Below are positions 31,288 to 40,788 of a stretch of 64,000 bases of DNA, piece after piece (position 1 is the first letter of the stretch; each line of letters opens with the position of its first letter). The notes under the pieces were generated by a model that saw nothing but the letters and a program-made list of their open reading frames with translations, made no database searches and was not told the DNA's origin. Made by a program: the position numbers and the translations under genes. Source of the stretch: Bradyrhizobium sp. CCBAU 53340. GTDB lineage: Bacteria; Pseudomonadota; Alphaproteobacteria; Rhizobiales; Xanthobacteraceae. The stretch covers positions 4,216,001 to 4,280,000 of the forward strand of contig NZ_CP030055.1 in assembly GCF_015291645.1 (NCBI RefSeq), in the 5' to 3' direction.

Positions 31288-31493
31288 GGTCTATCTTGCG
31301 CACAATTCTTGTGCAGTCAAGCGTCATGCCTACAGTTTAGACAGTTCTGCAGATTTTTCAAGTGCAGTGCAGCAAAATGCTGTTTCCCACAATCCAGGGA
31401 AACCCCCTTTTTTTGCGGGCCTGCCGTGCTAGAGGCATGCCGGCAATCTCCCCCTGCCCGACGCTTCTCTTAACAATTGAATATTTGAGTCCT

Positions 31494-32675
31494 ATGGCGA
31501 AATCACAGCGCACCGCAGTCGTTCTTGTCGCGGCCGGACGTGGCCTGCGCGCAGGCGCCGGCGGTCCCAAGCAATATCGAGAGATCGGCGGCGTGCCGGT
31601 GATCTACCGCGCCATGGAAGCCTTCAGCACCCACCCTGACGTGTTCGTCGTGCAGCCGGTGGTGAACCCTGACGACAGCGCCATGTTCGCTGCAGCGGTC
31701 GGGGGCCTCAAACATGAAGCGCCGACCAATGGCGGCGCGACGCGTCAGGCCTCGGTGTTGGCCGGCCTCGAGGCACTCGCCACTCACAAACCCGATATTG
31801 TCCTGATCCATGACGCCGCGCGGCCGTTCGTCTCTTCAGGCGTGATCTCGCGCGCGATCGAGGCGGCCAGCCGCGCGGGAGCTGCGATCCCTGTCGTCCC
31901 TGTCACCGACACCATCAAGGTCACGAGCGAGAGCGGCGATGTCGAGGACACGCCTGACCGGGCGCGTTTGCGAATCGCGCAGACGCCGCAATCCTTTCGT
32001 TTCGATGTCATCCTCGAAGCGCATCGTCGCGCGGCAAAGGACGGACGCAGCGATTTCACCGATGATGCCGCGATCGCCGAATGGGCGGGATTGACGGTTG
32101 CGACCTTTGAAGGCGATGTTGCAAACATGAAGCTCACCACATCGGAGGATTTCGTGCGCGAGGAAGCGCGCCTGGCCAGCCTGCTCGGCGACATCAGGAC
32201 CGGCACGGGCTATGACGTGCACGCCTTCGGCGAAGGCGATCACCTCATGCTCTGCGGCGTGCGCGTGCCGCACACCAAGGGTTTCCTCGCCCATTCCGAC
32301 GGCGATGTCGGCCTGCATGCGCTGGTCGATGCCATCCTCGGCGCGCTGGCCGACGGCGACATCGGCTCGCACTTCCCGCCGAGCGATGCGAAGTGGAAGG
32401 GCGCCTCCTCCGACCAGTTCCTGAAATATGCCATCGAGCGCGTCACGGCGCGCGGCGGCCGCGTCGCCAATCTCGAGGTGACGATGATCTGCGAGCGGCC
32501 GAAGATCGGCCCGCTGCGTGACGTCATGCGTGCACGCATCGCCGAGATCTCCGGCGTCGACATCTCCCGCGTCGCGGTGAAGGCAACGACCAGCGAGCGG
32601 CTCGGCTTCACGGGCCGTGAGGAAGGCATCGCGGCCACCGCGAGCGCCACCATCCGCCTGCCCTGGAGCCTGTAG
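31494..32675 (+). CDS. ispDF: Bifunctional IspD/IspF isoprenoid enzyme
   Basis: This is a 393-residue fusion for two steps of the non-mevalonate pathway. Residues 1 to about 230 are IspD, forming CDP-methylerythritol from MEP ([28 protein letters not shown]). About 233-393 is IspF, the cyclodiphosphate synthase ([19 protein letters not shown] with metal-binding Asp and His; [20 protein letters not shown]). The fusion is normal in alphaproteobacteria. Start 31494 (MAKSQRTAV) places the glucose-pyrophosphorylase-like fold right at the N terminus. A longer in-frame start crosses the promoter area. Confidence 0.96.
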   Translation: MAKSQRTAVVLVAAGRGLRAGAGGPKQYREIGGVPVIYRAMEAFSTHPDVFVVQPVVNPDDSAMFAAAVGGLKHEAPTNGGATRQASVLAGLEALATHKPDIVLIHDAARPFVSSGVISRAIEAASRAGAAIPVVPVTDTIKVTSESGDVEDTPDRARLRIAQTPQSFRFDVILEAHRRAAKDGRSDFTDDAAIAEWAGLTVATFEGDVANMKLTTSEDFVREEARLASLLGDIRTGTGYDVHAFGEGDHLMLCGVRVPHTKGFLAHSDGDVGLHALVDAILGALADGDIGSHFPPSDAKWKGASSDQFLKYAIERVTARGGRVANLEVTMICERPKIGPLRDVMRARIAEISGVDISRVAVKATTSERLGFTGREEGIAATASATIRLPWSL

Positions 32676-32679
32676 GATT

Positions 32680-33291
32680 ATGGGCGGCAGCGACGCACGT
32701 GCCCTCTCCCGCTCGCTGCTCGATTTGTGCCGGATGCGCAAGCTGACGATCGCGACCGCCGAGTCCTGCACCGGCGGCCTCGTCGCCGGAGCGCTGACCG
32801 ACATTCCCGGTTCCTCTGACGTGATCGATCGCGGCTTCGTCACCTATTCCAACGACGCCAAGCGGGCGATGCTCGGGGTCGAAGCCTCAACGCTCACCAA
32901 TTTCGGCGCCGTCAGCAAGGAGACCGCGACCGCCATGGCGATCGGGGCGCTGGAGCGGGCCGACGTCGACCTGGCGGTTGCCATCACCGGCATTGCCGGC
33001 CCCGGCGGTGCCACACCGGGCAAGCCGGTCGGCCTCGTCCACTTTGCGGCGGCCGCCCGGGACGGCCGCATCATTCATCGCGAACAGCGCTTTGGCGCGA
33101 TCGGCCGCACCGCGGTGCGCCAACGCTCGGTGGTCGAAGCGCTGCGCATGCTGATGGAGCTCGCACGCGGGCCGCAAGCCGCGGCCAAGCCACGCCGCGC
33201 CGCGGCAGCAACGAGGCTCCGTCCCCGCGTCACCCGCTCGCCCCGCCGGCACGCCGTGAAGCGCAGGCCGCCGCGGTCGCCGCGCGGGTAA
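32680..33291 (+). CDS. pncC: CinA C-terminal domain protein, NMN amidohydrolase
   Basis: This is a 203-residue single-domain CinA_C protein that deamidates nicotinamide mononucleotide in pyridine nucleotide recycling. The active-site region is TIATAESCTGGLVAGALTDIPGSS. DLAVAITGIAGPGGATPGKPVG and FGAIGRTAVRQRSVVEALRML complete the family fold. The last 35 residues are a Pro/Arg-rich basic tail. It begins four bases after the ispDF stop, with AGGATT upstream, so it is in the same operon. Confidence 0.92.
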   Translation: MGGSDARALSRSLLDLCRMRKLTIATAESCTGGLVAGALTDIPGSSDVIDRGFVTYSNDAKRAMLGVEASTLTNFGAVSKETATAMAIGALERADVDLAVAITGIAGPGGATPGKPVGLVHFAAAARDGRIIHREQRFGAIGRTAVRQRSVVEALRMLMELARGPQAAAKPRRAAAATRLRPRVTRSPRRHAVKRRPPRSPRG

Positions 33292-33297
33292 GTCGCG

Positions 33298-34074
33298 TCA
33301 CGCCGCGGCCAGCAGCGCGCTCGCATGGTCCAGCACCCGCTGTTTGACGGCATCGGCATCCGACGGCTTCACCTTCGCGCTCACGGTCAATTCCACAACC
33401 GGCGCCGCGGGATCGGCGGCGATCACCTTCGAGACATTGACTGACGGTGCCGTCCGCTCGTCGACGCGCGGGTCACCACGCAGCTCTTTCAGGATCTGGT
33501 CGGCAAGTGCATTGGCCGATCCGGCCCTGACCGGAAATGTCACCTTGACCTCGCCCGTGCCGGGATAGGCGCTGTGATTGATGATGGCGGCACCCCACAC
33601 CTGACCGTTCGGCAACAGGATCTGCGTGTTGTCGGGCGCGACCAGCTCGGTCATGAACAGCGACAGCGACCTCACCTTGCCGGCTTTGCCGCCGACCTCG
33701 ACGTCATCACCGATGTGGAAGGGACGGAACAGCAGCAGCATCACGCCGGCGGCAAGATTGGAGAGCGTGCCCTGCAGTGCGAGACCGATCGCGAGTGATG
33801 TGGCGCCGAGCACGGCGACGAGGCTCGCGGTCTGGATGCCGAACAGCTGCAGCACGGCGATCCCGACGATGGCCAGCACGCCGTAGCGCGTCACGCTGGC
33901 AACGAACAACGTCACGAGCGGGTCGACGCGATGCGTCACGCTCAGCACGCGCGTGACGAGGCGCTGCGTGGTGCCGGATAAATACCAGCCGATCGCCAGC
34001 AGCAGGATCGCGTAGATCGCGTTCAGGCCATACAGGACCAGTGACGCTTTCAGCGTGTCGAAATTGATGGTCAT
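33298..34074 (-). CDS. MscS-family mechanosensitive channel
   Basis: This is a 258-residue small-conductance channel that opens under membrane tension. The start ATG 34074 has GGAG eight bases upstream. Three helices are visible (LVLYGLNAIYAILLLAIGWYL; VTRYGVLAIVGIAVLQL; and the pore helix SLVAVLGATSLAIGLALQGTLSNLAAGVMLLLFRPF). The beta domain follows with GGKAGKVRSLSLFMTELV and LPNGQVWGAAIINHS. It has no added sensor domain. Confidence 0.93.
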   Translation of the reverse strand: MTINFDTLKASLVLYGLNAIYAILLLAIGWYLSGTTQRLVTRVLSVTHRVDPLVTLFVASVTRYGVLAIVGIAVLQLFGIQTASLVAVLGATSLAIGLALQGTLSNLAAGVMLLLFRPFHIGDDVEVGGKAGKVRSLSLFMTELVAPDNTQILLPNGQVWGAAIINHSAYPGTGEVKVTFPVRAGSANALADQILKELRGDPRVDERTAPSVNVSKVIAADPAAPVVELTVSAKVKPSDADAVKQRVLDHASALLAAA

Positions 34075-34190
34075 GAGGTCTCCAACCCGGACAATCTGGA
34101 GAGAACGCCGAGCGCAACGAAATGATCCCGCCGGCGGTGTCGGATGGAACAGGCGTGCATGCGACGCGAGCACTTCCGGAGGGTGGATCG

Positions 34191-34553
34191 ATGAAACACA
34201 TCCATCCAGGCATCTACACGGCCTTGAGCCGCGAGGATGTGAAGCTGTGTCTGAAAATTGAGATGCGAGCGGATAACGGAGCGCGTGCCTTCTACTCCGT
34301 CATTGAGCGCAGCGACTTATCCGCCGAAGCCTTGGCGAAGGCGGAAGCAATCCAGAATCCCTCCGCGGAAGGATTCCGGATTGCTTCATTGCAAGAGCCG
34401 CTCGCAATGACGACGGAGAGAGTATGCCCTACGACGAGGCCAGCTTCGGCCGGCCGTAGATCGCATCGGCGCGCTTTTCAAATGCGGTCGAAAACCGTGC
34501 AAACGCAGCATCGAACATCGAGCCCATCAGCATCGCCAGCATGCGGCTCTTGA
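34191..34553 (+). CDS. Doubtful small ORF running into a repeat
   Basis: A frame from ATG 34191, with GGAGGGTGGATCG upstream, encodes MKHIHPGIYTALSREDVKLC and about 45 further plausible residues. It then passes through the repeat at 34352-34424 and about 125 bases antisense to ratA, where composition is not protein-like. The start looks real, but the distal part is probably not original. A gene truncated by repeat insertion would explain this. I recognise no family. Confidence 0.3.
   Translation: MKHIHPGIYTALSREDVKLCLKIEMRADNGARAFYSVIERSDLSAEALAKAEAIQNPSAEGFRIASLQEPLAMTTERVCPTTRPASAGRRSHRRAFQMRSKTVQTQHRTSSPSASPACGS
34352..34424. repeat. Short dispersed repeat (GGATTGCTTC...CGCTCGCAATGACG type)
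   Basis: CCAGAATCCCTCCGCGGAAG and GATTCCGGATTGCTTCATTG, then GAGCCGCTCGCAATGACG, have the arrangement of the dispersed Bradyrhizobium repeat carrying 'attgcttcgctcgcaatgacg'. GAATCC and GGATTC form a small hairpin. It lies between divergent mscS and the end of ratA. Confidence 0.5.
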
Positions 34554-34911
34554 ACTCGTAGGCGAGGAAGAAGCCGACGTCGCAGAATTCATTGCCGTCC
34601 TGCTGGCCTTTCGGCTCGAAGGACCAGCGGTTTTCGAGATTGCTGAACGGACCTTGCAGATATTCGACCAGGATCTTCAGATTGGCGCGGTCGAGCGTCA
34701 CGCGGCTGGTGAAGGTTTCCTTGACCAGCTTGAACGACACCGTCATGTCGGCGATCAGCACCTCGGTGCCGTCGGGTTTGGCCATGCGCTGACGAATCTT
34801 CAGCGCGCTGCACAGCGGCACGAATTCCGGATAGCGCTCGACATCGGCGACCAGATCGAACATCTCGGATGCGCTGTGATTGACACGGCGCTTGCTCGAA
34901 AATCGGGGCAT
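34429..34911 (-). CDS. RatA/Coq10-type START domain protein
   Basis: This is a 160-residue single-domain polyketide-cyclase/START protein. The N-terminal SSKRRVNHSASEMFDLVADVERYPEFVPLC is the family hallmark. Coq10 homologues bind coenzyme Q; the E. coli homologue RatA was reported to affect ribosome subunit joining. It starts six bases after the lipA stop, a conserved pairing in alphaproteobacteria, so it is in the same transcript. Confidence 0.9.
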   Translation of the reverse strand: MPRFSSKRRVNHSASEMFDLVADVERYPEFVPLCSALKIRQRMAKPDGTEVLIADMTVSFKLVKETFTSRVTLDRANLKILVEYLQGPFSNLENRWSFEPKGQQDGNEFCDVGFFLAYEFKSRMLAMLMGSMFDAAFARFSTAFEKRADAIYGRPKLASS

Positions 34912-34917
34912 ATTGGT

Positions 34918-35874
34918 TCAGCGAGCCGACGCGGCCCGCGCAGCCTTCAGTCTCGCGAAATCCTCGCCGGCGTGATGCGACGAACGGGTCAGCGGGCTCG
35001 CCGACACCATCAGGAAGCCCTTGGTGTAGGCGACCTTTTCGTAGGAGGCGAACTCGTCCGGCGGTACATAGCGCATCACGGCGTGATGCTTGCGGGTCGG
35101 CTGGAGATATTGCCCGATTGTGAGGAAGTCGACGTCGGCGGAGCGCAGATCGTCCATCACCTGCTGCACCTCGTGGCGCTCCTCGCCGAGACCGACCATG
35201 ATGCCGGACTTGGTGAAGATGGTGGGATCGAGCTCCTTGACCCGTTGGAGCAACCGGATCGAGTGGAAATAGCGCGCGCCCGGCCGCACCGTGAGATAGC
35301 GCGACGGCACGGTCTCGAGATTGTGGTTGAAGACGTCGGGCTTGGCCGCAACCACCACCTCCAAAGCTCCCTCCTTGCGCAGGAAGTCTGGCGTCAGGAT
35401 CTCGATCGTTGTCGAGGGGCACGCGGCGCGGATCGCACGGATGGTCTGGGCAAAATGCTCGGCGCCGCCGTCGGCGAGGTCGTCGCGGTCCACGGACGTG
35501 ATGACGACGTGCGCGAGGCCCAGCTTGGCGGTCGCCTCGGCCACATGTTGCGGCTCGGCGGCATCCAGCGCATTCGGCAGGCCGGTCTTGACGTTGCAGA
35601 AGGCGCAGGCCCGGGTGCAGGTGTCACCCATGATCATGAAGGTCGCGTGCTTCTTGTCCCAGCACTCGCCGATGTTCGGGCAGCCCGCCTCCTCGCACAC
35701 CGTGTGCAGCCCGTTGGACTTCACGATGTTGCGGGTATCGGCATAGCCGCGGGTGTTGGGCGCGCGCACGCGGATCCAGTCCGGCTTCGGCGGCGAAGCG
35801 GAATCGGGGCGATTCACCTTTTCAGGGTGGCGCGGGCGCAGCGGGTTCGTGACGGTATCGACAATAACGACCAT
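34918..35874 (-). CDS. lipA: Lipoyl synthase
   Basis: This is a 318-residue radical SAM enzyme that inserts two sulfurs into octanoyl groups on lipoyl domains. The auxiliary cluster cysteines are at 60, 65 and 71 ([12 protein letters not shown]). The radical SAM triad is at 86, 90 and 93 (CTRACAFC). The C-terminal RSSHHAGE carries the Ser ligand of the auxiliary cluster. Length and ends are normal. Confidence 0.97.
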   Translation of the reverse strand: MVVIVDTVTNPLRPRHPEKVNRPDSASPPKPDWIRVRAPNTRGYADTRNIVKSNGLHTVCEEAGCPNIGECWDKKHATFMIMGDTCTRACAFCNVKTGLPNALDAAEPQHVAEATAKLGLAHVVITSVDRDDLADGGAEHFAQTIRAIRAACPSTTIEILTPDFLRKEGALEVVVAAKPDVFNHNLETVPSRYLTVRPGARYFHSIRLLQRVKELDPTIFTKSGIMVGLGEERHEVQQVMDDLRSADVDFLTIGQYLQPTRKHHAVMRYVPPDEFASYEKVAYTKGFLMVSASPLTRSSHHAGEDFARLKAARAASAR

Positions 35875-36004
35875 GATCTGTCCGGTCTGTTCAGGTCCTA
35901 CCTAGTCGGTCTGGCTGCCTGCCGCAACCCGGCTCGCGCCGCTTCAGGGAACATGGCAGATATGGGCAATATCCTGCTCTGTTCTCAGGCGATTCTCACC
36001 TCGA

Positions 36005-36607
36005 ATGGCTCCAACCTCGAAGACATCCACACTTCGGCTCGGCAAAGCCCTCAAGCGCAGCTTTTTCGATCGTAACGTGCGCGAGGTGGCCCTCGATTTG
36101 ATCGGCGCGACCATGCTGGTCGATGGCGTCGGCGGCCTCATCGTCGAGGTCGAGGCCTATCATCATACCGAGCCGGCGGCGCACTCCTACAATGGCCCGA
36201 CGCCGCGGAACCGGATCATGTTCGGCCCGCCCGGCTTTGCCTATGTCTACCGCTCCTACGGCATCCATTGGTGCGTGAACTTCGTCTGCGAGGAGGAAGG
36301 CTCGGCCAGCGCCGTCCTGATCCGCGCGCTGGAGCCGACCCATGGCATTGCCACCATGCGTCGTCGCCGCCATCTCCAGGACGTGCACGCGCTCTGCTCG
36401 GGCCCGGGCAAGCTGACCGAGGCGCTCGGAATCACCATCGCCCACAACACCCTGCCTCTCGATCGATGGCCAATTGCGCTGCATGCGCGGACGGAAGACG
36501 TCGAGGTTGCGACCGGCATCCGGATTGGCATCACCAAGGCCGTCGAGCTGCCCTGGCGCTATGGCGTCAGGGGCTCGAAATTTCTCAGCAAGCCGTTTCC
36601 CCGCTGA
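36005..36607 (+). CDS. DNA-3-methyladenine glycosylase (AAG/MPG family)
   Basis: This is a 200-residue base-excision repair enzyme of the mammalian AAG fold. Family blocks are [15 protein letters not shown], the catalytic region [20 protein letters not shown] with active Glu, and [22 protein letters not shown], then [15 protein letters not shown] and [13 protein letters not shown]. It starts at ATG 36005 in isolation and converges on valS with a palindromic repeat between. Confidence 0.93.
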   Translation: MAPTSKTSTLRLGKALKRSFFDRNVREVALDLIGATMLVDGVGGLIVEVEAYHHTEPAAHSYNGPTPRNRIMFGPPGFAYVYRSYGIHWCVNFVCEEEGSASAVLIRALEPTHGIATMRRRRHLQDVHALCSGPGKLTEALGITIAHNTLPLDRWPIALHARTEDVEVATGIRIGITKAVELPWRYGVRGSKFLSKPFPR

Positions 36608-36717
36608 CGGTTATTCCGGGATGTTCCGAAGGACCAGACCCGGAAGCTCGAGATCCTCAGGTGCGCAAGGGCGCACCAGAGTTCGGCTCTTCGAGCCGCC
36701 CCGGAATGACGGCCAGC
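36608..36717. repeat. Palindromic intergenic repeat
   Basis: GTTATTCCGGG at the left pairs with CCCCGGAATGAC at the right. Internal pieces GGACCAGACCCGGAAGCTCG and AGAGTTCGGCTCTTCGAGCC make smaller hairpins. It lies exactly between convergent mpg and valS. The ATTCCGGG/CCCGGAAT arm is a common Bradyrhizobium intergenic element. Confidence 0.75.
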
Positions 36718-39594
36718 TTACGAGGCCTGCTTCAGCCGCTCCAGCGCCTCGAGCAGCTTGGCCTTGCGTGCCAAGGCCGCCTCACGCTTTTCGCGCTCCT
36801 CCTCGACGACCTCTTCGGCCGCATTGGCGACGAACTTTTCGTTCGCGAGCTTGGACTCGGCGCGCTTGATGTCGGCGTCGGCCTTGCCGATCTCCTTGTC
36901 GAGACGCGCGCGTTCGGCGGCGAAATCGACCACGCCCTTCAGCGGCAGCGCAGCCACCTCGCCGCGAACGAGCAGCTGAACCGCGCCGTCGGGCGCGCGA
37001 TCGGCGAAGGAAATGTCCGACAGCCGCGCCATGCGCTTGATGACGTCGGTCCAGCGTGGCGCGCGTTCCCTGGTCTCGGCCGAGGCGCCTGCGAGCACCA
37101 GCGCGGTCAGCGTCGCCGGCGGGATGTTCATCTCGGCGCGCACCGAGCGGATCTGCGTGACGAGGTCGATCACCCAGCCGATCTCCGCTTCCGCCTTTGG
37201 ATCGCTGAAGTCGGCATGGTCGAAGATCGGCATCATGAACGCTGGCGAGACCAGCGGATCGGTCGGTCCGGCTGCAGCCGCAAGCATCGCAAGCTGTTCC
37301 GTGGTCGGCTCGGCCAGCTTCAGCGGCCACGGCGCCAATGCGAGCAGGCCATCGCGCTTGGCCGTCACCTCCCACAGTTCCTCCGTGATGAAGGGCATGA
37401 AGGGGTGCAGCAGCTTCAGGATCTCGTCGCGCGCCCAGGCGACCATGGCGCGCGTCTCGTCCTTGAGCGGGCCGTCGGCGCCGAGAAGCGCTGGCTTGGC
37501 AAGTTCGACGTACCAGTCGCAATAGATGTTCAACACGAACCGGTACATCGCGCCCGCGGCTTCATTGAAGCTGTGAGCTTCAAGTGCCTCCGTCACCTCG
37601 CGCGTGGCTTCCGCGGCCTTGTGTGCGATCCAGCGATTCAGCGGCTCCTTGGCCTTCGCCGGCTCGAAGCCTTCCGGCACGACGCAGCCATTCATCTCGG
37701 CGAAGCGACAGGAATTCCAGAGCTTGGTCGCGAAGTTGCGGTTGATCTCGACCAACTGCGACGACAGCTTGATGTCATGCGTGTGGGCCGCCTCGCGTGC
37801 CAACGCAAAGCGGAGAGCATCGGCACCGTACTCGTCGATCAGGTTGAGCGGATCGATGACGTTGCCCTTCGACTTCGACATCTTGGCACCCTTCTCGTCG
37901 CGGACGAGGCGGTGGATGTAGACCGTCGAGAATGGCGCCTCCTTCATGAAATGAAGGCCCATCATCATCATGCGGGCGACCCAGAAGAAGATGATGTCCC
38001 AACCCGTGACCAGCACATTGGTCGGGTAGTAGCGGTTCACCTCGGGCGTGTCTTCGGGCCAGCCGAGCGTCGAGAACGGCCACAGCGCCGAGGAGAACCA
38101 GGTGTCGAGCACGTCCTCGTCGCGCGTGATGAAGCCCTCGCGCTTGTTGCGGTCGAGCGCCATCTCACGGCCCTGCTCGGCCGTGATGACCTCCTGCTCG
38201 ACGTAATAGCCGAGCGCGTGGCTGATCGCCTCCTCCTCGGTCTCGGCGACGAACACCTTGCCGTCGGGTCCGTACCAGGCCGGGATCTGATGGCCCCACC
38301 ACAGCTGGCGCGAGATGCACCAGGGCTGGATGTTCTCCATCCACTCGAAATAGGTCTTTTCCCAATTCTTCGGCACGAACGACGTCTCGCCAGAACGCAC
38401 CGCGGCGATCGCGGGCTTTGCCAGCGTCTTGGCGTCGACATACCACTGGTCGGTCAGGTATGGCTCGATCACGCTGTTCGAGCGATCACCATGCGGCACC
38501 ATGTGGGTGTGCGGCTCGATCCGCTCGACGAAGCCGAACGATTCCAGGCGCTCGACGATGCGCTTGCGCGCGGCGAAGCGGTCGACCTTGTTGAACTCCT
38601 CGGCGAATTGCGAGGCACCTTCCGGCAGGCCCTTCAGATAATCCTCGTTGCCGACGAGATCGAGACAGCCTTCCCGGTCGAGCACGCTGATGCGGCGCAG
38701 GCCGTGGCGATTGCCGACCTCGAAGTCGTTGAAGTCGTGCGCCGGCGTCACCTTGACTGCGCCCGAGCCCTTCTCCGGATCGGAGTATTCGTCGGCGACG
38801 ATTTTGATCTTGCGGCCGACCAGCGGCAGGATCACGTTCTTGCCAATCAGCTTCTGGTAACGCTCGTCCTCGGGATGCACGGCTACGCCGGTATCGCCGA
38901 GCATGGTCTCGGGGCGCGTCGTGGCAACCACGATGAAAGTCGAGGAATCCTCGGGGCTGAACGTCTTGCCCTCGATCGGATAGCGCAGATACCAGAGGCT
39001 TCCCTTCACCTCGGTCTGCTGCACTTCGAGATCGGAGATCGCGGTGAGCAGCTTGGTGTCCCAATTCACCAGCCGCTTGTCCTTGTAGATCAGGCCGTCG
39101 CGATGCAGCTCGACGAACACCTTGACGACGGCCTTCGACAGGCCCTCGTCCATGGTGAAGCGCTCGCGCGACCAGTCGCAAGACGCGCCGAGCCGCTTGA
39201 GCTGGTTGATGATGGTGTCGCCGCTCTCGGCCTTCCACTGCCACACCCGCTCGAGAAACTTCTCGCGGCCCATCTCGCGGCGGCCGGGCTGCTGGCGCTC
39301 CATCAGTTGGCGCTCGACCACCATCTGGGTCGCGATGCCGGCATGGTCGGTACCGGGCTGCCACAGCACGTCGCGGCCGCGCATGCGCTCGAAGCGGCAC
39401 AGGATGTCCTGCAGCGTGTTGTTGAGGGCGTGGCCCATATGCAGCGAGCCCGTCACGTTCGGCGGCGGGATCACGATGGTAAAGGGCACCGCGCCGCGGC
39501 GGTCGGGACGGCCGGCCTTGAAGGCAAGGCTGTCCTCCCACACGACGGACATGCGGGCTTCGATATCGGCGGGCTGGTAGTTTTTCTCGATCAT
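36718..39594 (-). CDS. valS: Valyl-tRNA synthetase
   Basis: This is a 958-residue class I synthetase charging tRNA-Val. The HIGH motif is PPNVTGSLHMGHAL near residue 45, and KMSKS is GAKMSKSKGNVIDP near 560. The CP1 editing domain (TRPETMLGDTGVAVHPED) and anticodon-binding domain are present. A C-terminal coiled-coil arm (KEIGKADADIKRAESKL) ends the protein. Its composition is so GC-skewed that the opposite strand is open for 1279 codons; that frame is a shadow. Confidence 0.97.
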   Translation of the reverse strand: MIEKNYQPADIEARMSVVWEDSLAFKAGRPDRRGAVPFTIVIPPPNVTGSLHMGHALNNTLQDILCRFERMRGRDVLWQPGTDHAGIATQMVVERQLMERQQPGRREMGREKFLERVWQWKAESGDTIINQLKRLGASCDWSRERFTMDEGLSKAVVKVFVELHRDGLIYKDKRLVNWDTKLLTAISDLEVQQTEVKGSLWYLRYPIEGKTFSPEDSSTFIVVATTRPETMLGDTGVAVHPEDERYQKLIGKNVILPLVGRKIKIVADEYSDPEKGSGAVKVTPAHDFNDFEVGNRHGLRRISVLDREGCLDLVGNEDYLKGLPEGASQFAEEFNKVDRFAARKRIVERLESFGFVERIEPHTHMVPHGDRSNSVIEPYLTDQWYVDAKTLAKPAIAAVRSGETSFVPKNWEKTYFEWMENIQPWCISRQLWWGHQIPAWYGPDGKVFVAETEEEAISHALGYYVEQEVITAEQGREMALDRNKREGFITRDEDVLDTWFSSALWPFSTLGWPEDTPEVNRYYPTNVLVTGWDIIFFWVARMMMMGLHFMKEAPFSTVYIHRLVRDEKGAKMSKSKGNVIDPLNLIDEYGADALRFALAREAAHTHDIKLSSQLVEINRNFATKLWNSCRFAEMNGCVVPEGFEPAKAKEPLNRWIAHKAAEATREVTEALEAHSFNEAAGAMYRFVLNIYCDWYVELAKPALLGADGPLKDETRAMVAWARDEILKLLHPFMPFITEELWEVTAKRDGLLALAPWPLKLAEPTTEQLAMLAAAAGPTDPLVSPAFMMPIFDHADFSDPKAEAEIGWVIDLVTQIRSVRAEMNIPPATLTALVLAGASAETRERAPRWTDVIKRMARLSDISFADRAPDGAVQLLVRGEVAALPLKGVVDFAAERARLDKEIGKADADIKRAESKLANEKFVANAAEEVVEEEREKREAALARKAKLLEALERLKQAS

Positions 39595-39723
39595 GGGGCT
39601 GCTAGAAAGCCGCGCGCGGGGTTCAAGTCAACGGAAAGCTCAGCGGCAAAAGGGCTTTTCGGCCCGACCGGCAGGCCAAATATGACACTGGAGCGGGGCT
39701 TTATCGGGGCCGGGCGGCCGGGC

Positions 39724-40485
39724 TCAGCGGCCGCCGCGCGAGACCCGCTCGATTTCGGCCTTCACGATACGCTCGACGAGGCCCGGCAAATTGTCGTCGA
39801 GCCAGGATTTGAGCATCGGACGCAGCATCTCCTTGACCAGATCCTCCAGCGTCCGTGCATTGCTGCTGAGCACCGTGTGGGCCAGGGAATTGAAGGCGGA
39901 TTCGACCGCCGAGACCGTCGATTGCGCCAGGATCGGCTGCTGCGGCGGCACCGGCGGCGCGTCGAAGTCGACCGGCGCATAGGACGGTGCGGGGCTCGGA
40001 CGAGGCGGTGGCGCTTCAGCAAATTCGAGATCATCGCGCGGCTCGACCTTGCGGAAGCTGGGCGGAGGCGGCGCCGGCTCCGGATCCATCGCCATCTCGT
40101 CGGTTAGCTCGAGCACGTCGGGCTCAGGCTCGGGCTCGGGTTCCGGGACCCGCACCTCGGGCGCAGGCGTCGCCTCGTCGAGCCCCGCCAGCAGCGCATC
40201 GATGTCATCCTGGCTGTTGGGGCCGGCGTCCGCCGCAGGCGTGGGCGGTGGCGGCGCCGGAGCAGGTTTTGCAGCCGGCGGTGGTGCGGGCTTCTCAGCG
40301 GCAGGTTTTGCAGGCGCGACCTTCGATGGTGGGATGTCGGCCATCGCCTTCGGGGCGGGCGCAGCGGGCGCCTGCTTCGCAGCCTCCGCCGGCGGCGGCT
40401 TGGCCTCATCATCGGCAATGATGCGCCGGATCGAGGCCAGAATCTCCTCCATGGAGGGTTCTGTGACCTTTGCAGGCTGCGTCAT
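39724..40485 (-). CDS. popZ: Polar organizing protein PopZ (DUF2497)
   Basis: This is a 253-residue scaffold protein that anchors the chromosome origin at cell poles. The start ATG 40485 has GGAG five bases upstream. The N-terminal helix SMEEILASIRRIIADDE matches the Caulobacter PopZ partner-binding region. The middle (about 30-170) is Pro/Ala/Glu-rich and disordered. The C-terminal oligomerisation part is TLEDLVKEMLRPMLKSWLDD followed by NLPGLVERIVKAEIERVSRG. It sits between tolC and valS, an order seen in relatives. Confidence 0.9.
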   Translation of the reverse strand: MTQPAKVTEPSMEEILASIRRIIADDEAKPPPAEAAKQAPAAPAPKAMADIPPSKVAPAKPAAEKPAPPPAAKPAPAPPPPTPAADAGPNSQDDIDALLAGLDEATPAPEVRVPEPEPEPEPDVLELTDEMAMDPEPAPPPPSFRKVEPRDDLEFAEAPPPRPSPAPSYAPVDFDAPPVPPQQPILAQSTVSAVESAFNSLAHTVLSSNARTLEDLVKEMLRPMLKSWLDDNLPGLVERIVKAEIERVSRGGR

Positions 40486-40788
40486 CTCCGACTCCACATC
40501 ATCAACGCCCTCGCATGCGTTGTTTTACACCAAGCACGACAGGATTGGCCGGTTCCGGATGTGTGCCCCGACATTTTCGTCGCGACAGCCAGACTTGTCC
40601 CCAGATCACGACTCAAAGTGAGGCGCCGCGCCCCTGCTCCGTCACTCAAGCATTACGCATGCAACATCGGATGCGGAGCGAATCGACCCGCAGCTTCTTG
40701 GCAAGGCTATGTCAGGGATTTTGACGATTGCAAGCAAAGCGCCGGTCGGCCTCGGCTGTTTGCGAGGTCGACCGGAAGACTACGGCAA

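Noticed and set aside
36268..40107. A 1279-codon plus-strand open frame opposite valS and popZ
   Set aside because: It is exactly antisense to well-recognised genes, rich in Arg/His/Asp/Gly with no domain, and arises from high GC and strong codon bias of valS.
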